This document shows positions 50,982 to 59,810 of a DNA stretch of 64,000 bases, piece after piece. The DNA is from Bacteroidales bacterium (GTDB taxonomy: Bacteria > Bacteroidota > Bacteroidia > Bacteroidales > UBA932). The notes beneath the pieces are model-generated. The model made no database searches. It was not told the origin of the DNA and saw nothing but the letters and a program-made list of their open reading frames with translations. Made by a program: the position numbers and the translations under genes. The stretch is taken from positions 1 through 64,000 of the forward strand of contig JAFRXO010000062.1 of assembly GCA_017443465.1 (NCBI GenBank), given 5' to 3'. The first letter of the stretch is position 1; each line of letters opens with the position of its first letter.

Positions 50982-52339
50982 TTCCCCAGAATTTCAAAAG
51001 TCAGTTCCATATCTCCGAACCGGCCCGTGTCATCACTGTATTTCTCGAGCCAGGTCCTGGCCAGCGAACCTCTCCATACGATGTCGTCCCTGCTGTTCAG
51101 TGGGATCTCTATGTTGAATCCATATGTCTTGCTCTTGACTTTCACGTCGGCCGTGCACTTCCATGTGGTCATGGAGCCTCCGTCATCCTCTGTTATGAGG
51201 AAGGCGACGTTGTCCAGCTGCTCGCCCCAGTCGGAGACCAGCACCGCATTGAAAGGCAGTTTCTTCCCTATCTCGCTCCTCCTCACCACTACCATGAATT
51301 CGGTAACCGACGGAGAGTAGCGTCTCATTTCTTCCTCCGATTTGGCGTGGAAGCTCTCCACGGAGCCGCACCTGAAGAAGAACTCCGAGGCTCCGGCGAA
51401 CCACGTGTCGTAATTCCGGTTGGCCTTCAAGGTCTTGACTACCAGAGTCCTGAGCACGCTCTCATTGTTTTCGGCCTTAGTGCTTTCCGGTTCCAACGGC
51501 CTGGCAGCCTGTCCTCTCCAGGACCGTCGCTCCGCGACCCCTCCCGGTCCACGGACCGGGCCCCTCCCTCTTACACTACCGAGGGTGGCTATGGGTCCTG
51601 GAGAGGACAGGCTGCCAGGCCTCAACGGGGCATTCGAGCCCCCGCCCACCAGGATGGTACCTCCCTCACCGAAAGAAGGATCCTGACGGCGAAGCATTTC
51701 CAGCGATACATAACCGCCGTCAGTGTTTCTGTTAACTACCCAGACAGGACGCTTGAGGGCCATCTCCTCATCCACTACGACCTCTTCGACGCTCTTGTTA
51801 CCCTGCGCATCCTCCCTCACCACATAACCCGTGTTGGTGACCGCATCACCTTCCGGAGCATATGTTATCACCGGAGCGGTCCGGCCATCCCAATCATTTG
51901 AATACGGCCAGTAAATCTGTACGTCAGAAGAAGTCAGGGCCTTGACATAATCAGCAGCGCTCAGGACCTCCCCGGCCGCCTTCGTCCCTCCGGTCCTTTC
52001 GGCCTCCAGCAGATACTCTTGGATCAGCTCGCGCAGGGGACGGGCATATGTCTTCCCGGCCTTGGTCCCTTCAGTGTCACCGACTCCGGCACCGGGAGAA
52101 GCGAAAAGGTCGCTCATGGTGTACTCCTCGTCATATCCGTTCCCGGAAGAAGAGGTCACTGCATCATGCACCTCCCAGAGCTGCTCCTTCCCCAGGTCTA
52201 TCTCGGAAAGAATCATCGCTAACTGCTCCGGCCTTACCGGAGACTCCGTCTCCTCAGGCACCCCGTGATTGTCATCCAGCCTCTCGCATGCGGCCATGAC
52301 TGCAGCCGCGGCGATGAGGAAGAAAAAAGTTCTTTTCAT
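50978..52339 (-). CDS. Lipoprotein heading the fimbrillin operon, with an in-frame palindromic insert
   Basis: A 453-residue lipoprotein (FFFLIAAAAVMAACERLDD, Cys about residue 18). SSGNGYDEEYTMSDLFASPGAGVG and RPVWVVNRNTDGGYVSLEMLRR recall a Bacteroidales family of unknown function found beside surface proteins. Residues about 240-281 are encoded by a 124-bp palindromic element (51498-51621) and are Gly/Arg/Pro/Ser-rich, unlike the flanks; the reading frame stays open. The start at 52339 is backed by AAAGGAGAG 3 nt upstream. It is the first gene of the operon. Confidence 0.75.
   Translation of the reverse strand: MKRTFFFLIAAAAVMAACERLDDNHGVPEETESPVRPEQLAMILSEIDLGKEQLWEVHDAVTSSSGNGYDEEYTMSDLFASPGAGVGDTEGTKAGKTYARPLRELIQEYLLEAERTGGTKAAGEVLSAADYVKALTSSDVQIYWPYSNDWDGRTAPVITYAPEGDAVTNTGYVVREDAQGNKSVEEVVVDEEMALKRPVWVVNRNTDGGYVSLEMLRRQDPSFGEGGTILVGGGSNAPLRPGSLSSPGPIATLGSVRGRGPVRGPGGVAERRSWRGQAARPLEPESTKAENNESVLRTLVVKTLKANRNYDTWFAGASEFFFRCGSVESFHAKSEEEMRRYSPSVTEFMVVVRRSEIGKKLPFNAVLVSDWGEQLDNVAFLITEDDGGSMTTWKCTADVKVKSKTYGFNIEIPLNSRDDIVWRGSLARTWLEKYSDDTGRFGDMELTFEILGK
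51498..51621. repeat. 124-bp palindromic element inserted in a coding sequence
   Basis: 27-bp perfectly inverted arms (51498-51524, 51595-51621) enclose a 70-nt centre holding CCCGGTCC/GGACCGGG and GTCGC/GCGAC stems. CCAAC before and TCAAC after could be a 5-bp target duplication with one change; 124 + 5 = 129 nt would keep the frame. Length and the ACCnTCGCTnCGC block at offset 26-38 equal those of the 24142-24265 element. Confidence 0.92.
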
Positions 52340-52342
52340 ATT

Positions 52343-52351
52343 CTCTCCTTT
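52343..52351 (-). promoter_or_regulatory. Strong Shine-Dalgarno of the fimbrillin operon
   Basis: AAAGGAGAG on the minus strand, 3 nt upstream of the ATG at 52339. Such a strong site is rare in this window and decides against the upstream ATG at 52363. Confidence 0.7.
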
Positions 52352-52556
52352 CTTTTTTTGCAAAGAGAGAGATTATTATCCGTGTAGTGAAATTAACACG
52401 GATAAATTTACAAATCGGCCCCACAGCCCTTTCAGAGGCCGTTTTTCATATGTCCAGAAAATGAAAAATGACGCAACGCGGAAGCGCTGCGCCTTCTATG
52501 TCACTCAGAGTCAGCAGGCTCGGAAAAAAGCCGTTTTCCGGGGCCCGGACCAAAAA

Positions 52557-53453
52557 TTATTTTGAAAAAATGACGAAACGGTTGCGGTCGTTGAAGTCCT
52601 TGACCAGTTCCACCCGGGAGTATCCCGCATCCTTGAACAGGGCCGCAGTCTCCTCTCCCATCATCTCGTTGATTTCACATATGCCGCATCCCCCCTTCTT
52701 GAGGAAACGCCCGGACCACGCCGCGATCCCCCTGTAGAAGAAGAGCGGATCCCCATCGGGGACGAAGAGCGCCCCGTGTGGCTCATAACCGACTACGTTC
52801 ACCCGCATATCCTTCTTCTCCTTTTCCATAATATATGGCGGGTTGCTCAGGATGATGTCGAACTCTCCTTCCAGGTTACACTTCCCCGGATCCATTATGT
52901 CTCCCCATATGAATTCGGGCGGAATGACCTTGCGGTCAGACGGAGAGATGTCTTGCGACGTGGCGACCATGAGGGCCTCTTCGGATATGTCCACTCCGAC
53001 CACCCTGACTCCGGGGACGCCGAGGGCGACGGTCCACGCTATGCATCCGGAGCCTGTGCCGAGATCCAGGACCTTCACCTCAGATGCTGCCTTCCCATAA
53101 GGAAGTCTCACCCTCTGCATCCTGGACGCCACGGTAATGGCTTCTTTGACAAGCATTTCCGTCTCCGGACGGGGTATGAGTACCGCGGGGGTCACCTTGA
53201 AACTGTAACCGCAGAACCAGGCCTTGCCGATGATATACTGTACAGGCTCACCCTTGCAGAGCCTCTGGAGATCCGAACGCAAGCCCGGCAGTTTCCTGTC
53301 GGGTATGGCATACGAAGGATTTACTATATGGGTATAATTCTTTGTCCCGAGACGGTCCTCACACAGGATAGTGAGGATCGAGCGGGCTTCAGCGGCAGGG
53401 TACAGGCTTTCCAAGGAGGATATGCCTTCCTTCAGGAATTCGGTCAGCAGCAT
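52557..53453 (-). CDS. prmC: Peptide chain release factor N5-glutamine methyltransferase
   Basis: A 298-residue SAM-dependent enzyme that methylates the GGQ glutamine of RF1/RF2. A helical N-terminal domain is followed by IPRPETEMLV, the SAM loop VLDLGTGSGCIAW (about 124-136), VGVDISEEAL and the catalytic ILSNPPYIMEKE (NPPY). Length is typical. Its start overlaps the ddl stop by 1 nt. Confidence 0.95.
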   Translation of the reverse strand: MLLTEFLKEGISSLESLYPAAEARSILTILCEDRLGTKNYTHIVNPSYAIPDRKLPGLRSDLQRLCKGEPVQYIIGKAWFCGYSFKVTPAVLIPRPETEMLVKEAITVASRMQRVRLPYGKAASEVKVLDLGTGSGCIAWTVALGVPGVRVVGVDISEEALMVATSQDISPSDRKVIPPEFIWGDIMDPGKCNLEGEFDIILSNPPYIMEKEKKDMRVNVVGYEPHGALFVPDGDPLFFYRGIAAWSGRFLKKGGCGICEINEMMGEETAALFKDAGYSRVELVKDFNDRNRFVIFSK

Positions 53454-54466
53454 CAGGTGTTCTCGATGACCTTCGTAAGGAACATAGTCATGTCCATCCC
53501 GGAGGCACGCACCATCTTAGGCACCAGGGAGGCGCTTGTCATTCCAGGGATAGTGTTGATCTCCAGGAAATAGAGACCGTCATCCGTGTTGATGTAGTCC
53601 ATGCGGACTACACCCTTGCAACCCATATATGAATATATCGCCGCCGTGGTGTCCTGGATCTTGCGGGCGAGCTCGTCCGGAATCTGGGCAGGACAGATTT
53701 CTTCGCTGTTACCGTTGTACTTGGCGTCGTAATCGAAATACTCGTTCGAGGTCACTATCTCTATCACGGGAAGGGCCGACACTTTCTGGCCGTCAAACCA
53801 GGCGGCACAGGTGAACTCGCGGCCGACCAGGCCTTTTTCAACAAGGACGGTAGGACCTTCAGAGAAGGCGAAGTTGATGGCATCAGCCAGCCTGGAAGCG
53901 TCTTTGACCTTGGTGACACCGAAGGATGAGCCGCCTATCGTGGGCTTCACGAAAAGAGGAAGGCCTAGAGAGGAAACGGCCTCGGAGGCGAATGAAGCGA
54001 CATCATCCCCCCTGTGGATGAGGGCGTCTGGAGCCGTCTTCACCTTGTTGGCGCCGCGGACATAACTCTTGCAGGCATATTTGTCGAAGCATATGGCCGA
54101 CACGAAAGAGGAGCAGGTGCTGTACGGGATGCGGAGCATCTCCAGGTAACCCTGGAGCTGGCCGGTCTCTCCCGGGGCACCGTGCTGCATTACGAACACG
54201 TAGTCGAAACGGATCTTCTCTCCGAGGACGCTTACCGAGAAATCGGTCTTGTCTATCTCCGGACGGGATCCTTCGGGCAGGGGGACACGCATGGCATTGC
54301 GCCTGCGGTATGCCACGAGCTCCCATTTTCCGAAACGCGCAAATATCTCATATACATCGAATTCCTGATCGATCCTCGATGCGGTGAACTCGCCGCTCCT
54401 GCAAGACACCTCCCATTCGGAACTGTCGCTGCCGTAAATGACCGCTATTGTGTTGTACTTAGACAT
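53453..54466 (-). CDS. ddl: D-alanine--D-alanine ligase
   Basis: A 337-residue ATP-grasp ligase for peptidoglycan precursors. QHGAPGETGQLQGYLE, CFDKYACKSYV, VKPTIGGSSFGV, VEKGLVGREFTCA and the metal site in FLEINTIPGMTSASL are conserved. It lies between pbp1A and prmC in one leftward run; its start ATG is in a CATATG site. Confidence 0.95.
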   Translation of the reverse strand: MSKYNTIAVIYGSDSSEWEVSCRSGEFTASRIDQEFDVYEIFARFGKWELVAYRRRNAMRVPLPEGSRPEIDKTDFSVSVLGEKIRFDYVFVMQHGAPGETGQLQGYLEMLRIPYSTCSSFVSAICFDKYACKSYVRGANKVKTAPDALIHRGDDVASFASEAVSSLGLPLFVKPTIGGSSFGVTKVKDASRLADAINFAFSEGPTVLVEKGLVGREFTCAAWFDGQKVSALPVIEIVTSNEYFDYDAKYNGNSEEICPAQIPDELARKIQDTTAAIYSYMGCKGVVRMDYINTDDGLYFLEINTIPGMTSASLVPKMVRASGMDMTMFLTKVIENT

Positions 54467-54471
54467 ATGCT

Positions 54472-56826
54472 TTAGTCAAAATAATAACCTTCTGCATCTT
54501 CCTGCTTTGTGGCTTCGTCTTCGACTCCACCGCTGCAGTTCAGGTTCACCGTCACTCCGGCGGGAGTGATGAACCTGTCGCTCTCGGAGATTCCGAGCGA
54601 ACCGTCCGCGAGGACCTTGTTCATCCATATGCCCCATATGGGAAGTGCCATGTTCGAACCGGATCCGAGCGCAAGCGACTGGAAGTGGACCTGCCTGTCC
54701 TCGGCACCGACCCAGACACCGGCCGTTATGGTGGGAGTGTAACCTATGAACCATCCGTCGGCGTTCTCGTTGGTGGTTCCTGTCTTCCCGGCAATCTGCC
54801 CGCGGAGCTTGTATGTGCCCCTGAGCCTTCCGGCGGTACCGTTGTTGACTACTCCCTGCATGAGGTCGGCCATCAGGTAGGCATTGTTGGCGCTGATGGC
54901 TTCACGCCTGCGGGTGGTGAACTCCGAGAGGGTGTTCCCGTCGCGGTCTTCTATCCTGGTGACGAATATCGGATTGGTGTAAACTCCCATTGAGGGGAAG
55001 GTGTTGTAGGCGGCGACCATCTCGAAGAGGGACAGGTCGGCAGGCCCCGCGCAGAGGGCATCCACTTCGTCGACATGGCTCCTGATTCCCATCCTGTGCA
55101 TCATCTCCACCATGGCGTGAGGCCCGAACTGCTTCATCAGATAGGCCGAAATGTTGTTTGAGGAATGGGTCAGGCCCCATTTGAGGGTAACTGTCTTGCC
55201 TATGTCAGCCGCCTTGTCCGTGCTTCGGGGGGTCCATGTAGAGCCGTCCGGCTCGAGGAAGGTCTGGGGTACGTTGACTACCTTGTCGCAGGGGGTCATT
55301 CCCTCCTGCATGGCCAGGGTATAGAGGAATGGCTTGATGGTTGAACCCACCTGGCGCTTTCCCTGAAGAACGTTGTCGTATTTGAACCACCTGTAATTCG
55401 GACCTCCGACCCAGGCCTTGATGTGCCCCGTGGCCGGCTCTATGGCCATGAACGACGCCCTGAGGATGGACTTGTAGTACTTTATCGAGTCGTCCGGGGT
55501 CATCGTGGTGTCGATGTAACCGTTCTTGTTCCATGCAAAGACCCTCATTTCCACCGGGACCGAGAACTGCTTTAGGATTTCGCGCTCGGACACTCCGGCC
55601 TTCTTCTGCATGCGCCAGCGGTCGCTCCACTTGCGGGCCTGGGACATCACCGTAGCCCTTGTGGTGGAATCCACGTCATTGGAGAACGGACGGTTCTTCT
55701 TGTAGCGGAGATCGCGGTAGAAGGTGTTCTGAAGAGTATTCCCAAGATGCTCTGCCACAGCTTCTTCGGCATATTTCTGCATCTTGTAGTTCAATGTGGT
55801 GTAGATGCGGAGTCCGTCCTTGTCAAGGTCATAGCGGCTTCCGTCGGGCCTCTTGTTCTTGTTCAGCCAGCCGTACAGGTCGTCGCTGCTCCACAGGAGG
55901 GAGTCAACGGAGAAGTCCTCAGGATACTGATAGTTGGAACGGCGGGGCTTCTCGGCATTCATATACTTGCGGAGCATGTCCCTGAAATAGGGAGCGAGTC
56001 CGGCATTGTGGTCCTGCACCTGATAATTGAGGGTGACGGGGATCTGCTGGATGGAATCACGCTGGGCCTTGGTGATGTAGCCGGCCTTGCTCATCTGGCC
56101 GATGACGAAATTGCGGCGGGCAAGGGACTTGTCAGGATTCAGGACGGGATTGTAGCGGGTAGGTTTGTTGATCATTCCTATGAGCAGTGCGCTCTCCTCA
56201 ACGGTAAGGTCCCGCGGGTCCTTTGAGAAGAATGTCTCCGAGGCCGCACGGATACCATATGCACTGCTTCCGAAGAAGATGGAATTGAGGTACATGCTAA
56301 CAATCTCCTCCTTCGTGTAATCCCTTTCCAATTTGACCGCGGTGATCCACTCTTTCAATTTGATCCAGACCATCCTCACCTTAGACCATCCGGGGACCTT
56401 GCTGCTGATGTCCGCCCTGGGATAAAGGCTCTTTGCGAGCTGCTGGGTGATGGTGGATCCGCCTCCCTGGTCGGCCCTGCCCATGAGCAAGGTCTTGAAA
56501 AGGACACGGGCGAGGCCCTGGAAATCTATGCCTGAATGCTTGTAGAAGCGTATGTCCTCAGTCGCGACGGCGGCATTTATTATATTCGGTGAAAGCTGTG
56601 AATAATGGACATATGTGCGGTTCTCGATGTGGTAGGTGTTAAGTACTTCGCCTTCTTCCGAGATCAGCTCGGTGGCCAGCTTGCTGTCCGGATTCTCGAG
56701 TTCCTCGAATGACGGGATGTCTGCAAACACCCAGACCAGAAGCAACAAAAACAGCACTAATACTATAGGTACGAGGATCACTCCCCAGAACCATTTGTTC
56801 AATTTATGGCGTGTCGAATCTTTCAT
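54472..56826 (-). CDS. mrcA: Penicillin-binding protein 1A, bifunctional
   Basis: A 784-residue class A PBP with an N-terminal membrane helix (about 11-33). The GT51 glycosyltransferase domain contains EDIRFYKHSGIDFQGLARVL and GGSTITQQLAKSL. The transpeptidase domain has the SxxK motif in VGSTIKPFLY, SxN in HSSNNISAYL and KTGTT in GKTGTTNENADG. The C terminus is acidic (EDEATKQEDAEGYYFD). It polymerises and cross-links peptidoglycan. First gene of pbp1A-ddl-prmC. Confidence 0.96.
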   Translation of the reverse strand: MKDSTRHKLNKWFWGVILVPIVLVLFLLLLVWVFADIPSFEELENPDSKLATELISEEGEVLNTYHIENRTYVHYSQLSPNIINAAVATEDIRFYKHSGIDFQGLARVLFKTLLMGRADQGGGSTITQQLAKSLYPRADISSKVPGWSKVRMVWIKLKEWITAVKLERDYTKEEIVSMYLNSIFFGSSAYGIRAASETFFSKDPRDLTVEESALLIGMINKPTRYNPVLNPDKSLARRNFVIGQMSKAGYITKAQRDSIQQIPVTLNYQVQDHNAGLAPYFRDMLRKYMNAEKPRRSNYQYPEDFSVDSLLWSSDDLYGWLNKNKRPDGSRYDLDKDGLRIYTTLNYKMQKYAEEAVAEHLGNTLQNTFYRDLRYKKNRPFSNDVDSTTRATVMSQARKWSDRWRMQKKAGVSEREILKQFSVPVEMRVFAWNKNGYIDTTMTPDDSIKYYKSILRASFMAIEPATGHIKAWVGGPNYRWFKYDNVLQGKRQVGSTIKPFLYTLAMQEGMTPCDKVVNVPQTFLEPDGSTWTPRSTDKAADIGKTVTLKWGLTHSSNNISAYLMKQFGPHAMVEMMHRMGIRSHVDEVDALCAGPADLSLFEMVAAYNTFPSMGVYTNPIFVTRIEDRDGNTLSEFTTRRREAISANNAYLMADLMQGVVNNGTAGRLRGTYKLRGQIAGKTGTTNENADGWFIGYTPTITAGVWVGAEDRQVHFQSLALGSGSNMALPIWGIWMNKVLADGSLGISESDRFITPAGVTVNLNCSGGVEDEATKQEDAEGYYFD

Positions 56827-56854
56827 TCTTCAGATGTTCCTGTTATGCAAATAA

Positions 56855-56862
56855 CAAATATA
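56855..56862 (-). promoter_or_regulatory. -7 element for pbp1A-ddl-prmC
   Basis: TATATTTG on the minus strand, 28 nt before the ATG at 56826. Confidence 0.6.
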
Positions 56863-56926
56863 GGCATAAAAATTTGGAAATTCTCACGGATTCTCATTTA
56901 CTTTGCAGTTGAAAACTGAAAAGACT

Positions 56927-59245
56927 ATGGGTAACAACTTGGTAATCGTAGAGTCTCCGGCAAAGGCAAGGACGATACAGAGATTTTTGGGGGAAGGCTA
57001 TGTGGTCAAGCCGAGCTTCGGACACATCAGGGATCTCCAGGACAACAAGCTTAGTGTTGATGTAGGGAACGGTTTCCAACCTCAATATGTAATTCCGGAA
57101 GACAAGAAGAAGGTAGTGGCGGAGCTGAAGAAGCTCTCACAGAAGGCGGATTCGGTCTGGCTCGCATCCGATGAAGACCGTGAAGGAGAAGCGATATCAT
57201 GGCATTTATATGAGACCCTCGGACTTGAGGGAAAGGATGTCAAGAGGATCGTGTTCCATGAAATCACCAAGAACGCAATACAGAACGCCGTCCTCAATCC
57301 CAGGACCATCGACATGAACCTGGTGGACGCCCAGCAGGCCCGCAGGGTCCTGGACCGTCTGGTAGGATTCGAACTGTCTCCGGTACTCTGGAGGAAGATC
57401 CAGCCTAAGCTTTCGGCAGGAAGGGTACAGTCCGTGGCCCTGAGACTCGTCACCGACAGGGAGAAAGAGATAATGGCTTTCGTCAATGAGCCTTACTACA
57501 GGGTTGACGCCTCTTTCTCACAGGAAGGCGAGCGCAGCAAGCTTCCCGCCCTGCTTGACACCCGCTTCAAGAACATTGAGGAGGCCCGCAGCTTCCTCGA
57601 GGACTGCATAGGGGCCGAGTGGAAGGTGACTTCCGTGGACAAGAAAGAAGCAACCAGGTTCCCGGCACCTCCTTTCACCACCTCGACGCTCCAGCAGGAA
57701 GCGGCCCGCAAACTGCATTTCCCCGTCAGCCTCACCATGAGGATCGCACAGTCCCTATACGAACGCGGACTCATTACATATATGAGGACCGATTCGACCA
57801 ACCTGTCAGCGATGGCCCTAGGCACGGCAAAGGACTTCATACAGGAAAACTACGGCGCCGCCTACACTCACCAGCGCCAGTTCCACACCCACTCGAAGGG
57901 TGCCCAGGAGGCTCATGAGGCCATACGTCCCACCTTCATCCAGAATACCGGGATAGAAGGCACCGCGCAGGAAAAGAAGCTCTACGAACTCATATGGAAG
58001 CGTACCGTAGCTTCACAGATGTCCGAGGCCAGGGTTATAAACACAAGCGTGAAGATCGCTACCGATGCAAGAAGCGAGCGTTTCACGGTACAGGGTACCC
58101 AGATCCTTTTCGACGGATTCCTGAAGGTTTACATGGAGGGACATGATGACGAGGACGCCGTCTCCGACAGCGAGCAAGTCACCATACCCGATCTCCACGA
58201 GGGGGACAGGATGCTGGAAAAAGGCATCAAGGCTACTTGCAAGTTCACCCAGGCTCCTCCGCGTTATTCCGAGGCCACCCTGGTGAAAAAACTGGAAGAG
58301 CTCGGCATAGGACGTCCTTCGACATATGCCCCGACGATTTCAACCCTTACCACCGGCCGCGGCTACATAAGCAAGGGAGACAAGCCGGGCCGCAACGTGG
58401 AAGTGAGGAACCTCACCCTGAAGAACAAGGCCATTACGGAATCGACCCATACGGAAACAGTTGGCGCAGAGCGCGGAAAGCTTCTTCCGGAGGAAATCGG
58501 GATGATAGTCAGCGACTGGCTGCTGGCCAATTTCACCGAGATCATGGACTACGACTTCACAGCCAATGTAGAGAAGGATTTCGACCAGATAGCCGACGGG
58601 GACAAGAAGTGGAATTCGGTGATAGAGTCCTTCTACGCCCCCTTCCACAACCGTGTAGAGGATGTCCTCCAGGACAGGAACTACAACCGCGTAGAAAGGG
58701 ATCTCGGAGTTGCACCCGACGGAGAGAGGGTCATAGCCAAATTCGGACAATGGGGACCCTACATCCAGAAAGGAGAGGGAGAGAACAAGAAATACGCTAA
58801 CCTCGGAAAGGGACAGCTCATCGAGACCCTTACCCTGGAAGATGCCCTCAACCTGCTCCGCCTGCCGCGCACTGTAGGGCAGCTGGACGGGAAAGACATA
58901 GTTGTCGCCAAGGGGCGCTTCGGTCCATATATCAAATATGACGGAGCCAACGTTTCACTCCCCCGCGGAAAAGACCCGCTCACCGTTACTCTCGAGGAAT
59001 GCGTAAGTATTCTCCGGGAGACCCCTGAGAAAAAGGCGGCCGGGGAGGCGATCGCTACATTCGGGGACATCCAGGTAATCAACGGCAGATACGGGCCCTA
59101 TATCAAATTCGACGGATCCAACTACAAGATTCCGAAAGGCACCGAGGCCTCTTCCCTTACCGAAGAAGACTGCAAAAAGATTATTTCGGAAGGGAGCCCG
59201 ACAGGGCATTCTGTGAAAAAATTCACAAAAAAGGCTAAGAAATAG
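56927..59245 (+). CDS. topA: DNA topoisomerase I
   Basis: A 772-residue type IA topoisomerase relaxing negative supercoils. The Toprim domain (LVIVESPAKARTIQRFLG, ASDEDREGEAISWH) and the catalytic Tyr in ERGLITYMRTDSTNL (about residue 288) are clear. In place of Cys4 zinc fingers the C terminus carries three copies of a short repeat: FGQWGPYIQKG, GRFGPYIKYDGANV and GRYGPYIKFDGSNY, the TopoI C-terminal repeat type. ATG 56927 is chosen over 56903 because it gives the usual 5-residue lead into the Toprim strand. Confidence 0.96.
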   Translation: MGNNLVIVESPAKARTIQRFLGEGYVVKPSFGHIRDLQDNKLSVDVGNGFQPQYVIPEDKKKVVAELKKLSQKADSVWLASDEDREGEAISWHLYETLGLEGKDVKRIVFHEITKNAIQNAVLNPRTIDMNLVDAQQARRVLDRLVGFELSPVLWRKIQPKLSAGRVQSVALRLVTDREKEIMAFVNEPYYRVDASFSQEGERSKLPALLDTRFKNIEEARSFLEDCIGAEWKVTSVDKKEATRFPAPPFTTSTLQQEAARKLHFPVSLTMRIAQSLYERGLITYMRTDSTNLSAMALGTAKDFIQENYGAAYTHQRQFHTHSKGAQEAHEAIRPTFIQNTGIEGTAQEKKLYELIWKRTVASQMSEARVINTSVKIATDARSERFTVQGTQILFDGFLKVYMEGHDDEDAVSDSEQVTIPDLHEGDRMLEKGIKATCKFTQAPPRYSEATLVKKLEELGIGRPSTYAPTISTLTTGRGYISKGDKPGRNVEVRNLTLKNKAITESTHTETVGAERGKLLPEEIGMIVSDWLLANFTEIMDYDFTANVEKDFDQIADGDKKWNSVIESFYAPFHNRVEDVLQDRNYNRVERDLGVAPDGERVIAKFGQWGPYIQKGEGENKKYANLGKGQLIETLTLEDALNLLRLPRTVGQLDGKDIVVAKGRFGPYIKYDGANVSLPRGKDPLTVTLEECVSILRETPEKKAAGEAIATFGDIQVINGRYGPYIKFDGSNYKIPKGTEASSLTEEDCKKIISEGSPTGHSVKKFTKKAKK

Positions 59246-59257
59246 AAAAATATTTGA

Positions 59258-59265
59258 TAATTTTG
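59258..59265 (+). promoter_or_regulatory. -7 element for the Lrp-family regulator
   Basis: TAATTTTG, 26 nt before the ATG at 59292. Confidence 0.5.
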
Positions 59266-59291
59266 TGCCATAAAAGTAATATTTTGAAAGT

Positions 59292-59810
59292 ATGGCGCCT
59301 AGTTATCACATCGACCAGATAGACCAGAAAATCCTCTCTTTCCTCGTGAAGGATGCCAGGATGCCTTTCCTTGAGATTGCAAGGCAGTGCGGAGTTTCCG
59401 GTGCGGCGATCCACCAGAGGGTGAAGAGGCTTGAGGCCAACGGAGTCATCACAGGCTCCAGGCTTCTTGTCAAGCCCCAGGCCCTCGGTCTGAACGTCTG
59501 CGCATTCATCAGCATCTCCCTTTCAGAGGCCAACAAATATCCCGAAGTCGTAGAGGCTCTCAAGCATATCCCCGAAATCGTGGAATGTCACTTCATTACC
59601 GGACATGCGAACCTCCTCCTGAAGACCTATTGCCTGGATAACGACCACCTGATGGAGATCCTCCTGAACACGATCCAGAAGATTCCCTACATCCAGTCGA
59701 CCGATACGATGATATCCCTTGACCAGGCTATCGAACGCCAGGTCTGGGTAAAGAATTTCAAGAGCACAAGCTTCGCCGACTCGACTGCTAACGCAAAGGT
59801 GACGAGATAA
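59292..59810 (+). CDS. Lrp/AsnC family transcriptional regulator
   Basis: A 172-residue regulator. The N-terminal helix-turn-helix (LDQKILSFLVKDARMPFLEIARQCGVSGAAIHQRVKRLEANGVI-like, residues about 8-53) is followed by the ligand-binding RAM/ACT-like domain (about 65-140; GLNVCAFISISL, VVEALKHIPEIVECHFITGHANLLLK). These sense amino acids. Target genes are unknown; the divergent or convergent neighbours do not point to one pathway. Its end overlaps ispD on the other strand by 23 nt. Confidence 0.92.
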   Translation: MAPSYHIDQIDQKILSFLVKDARMPFLEIARQCGVSGAAIHQRVKRLEANGVITGSRLLVKPQALGLNVCAFISISLSEANKYPEVVEALKHIPEIVECHFITGHANLLLKTYCLDNDHLMEILLNTIQKIPYIQSTDTMISLDQAIERQVWVKNFKSTSFADSTANAKVTR

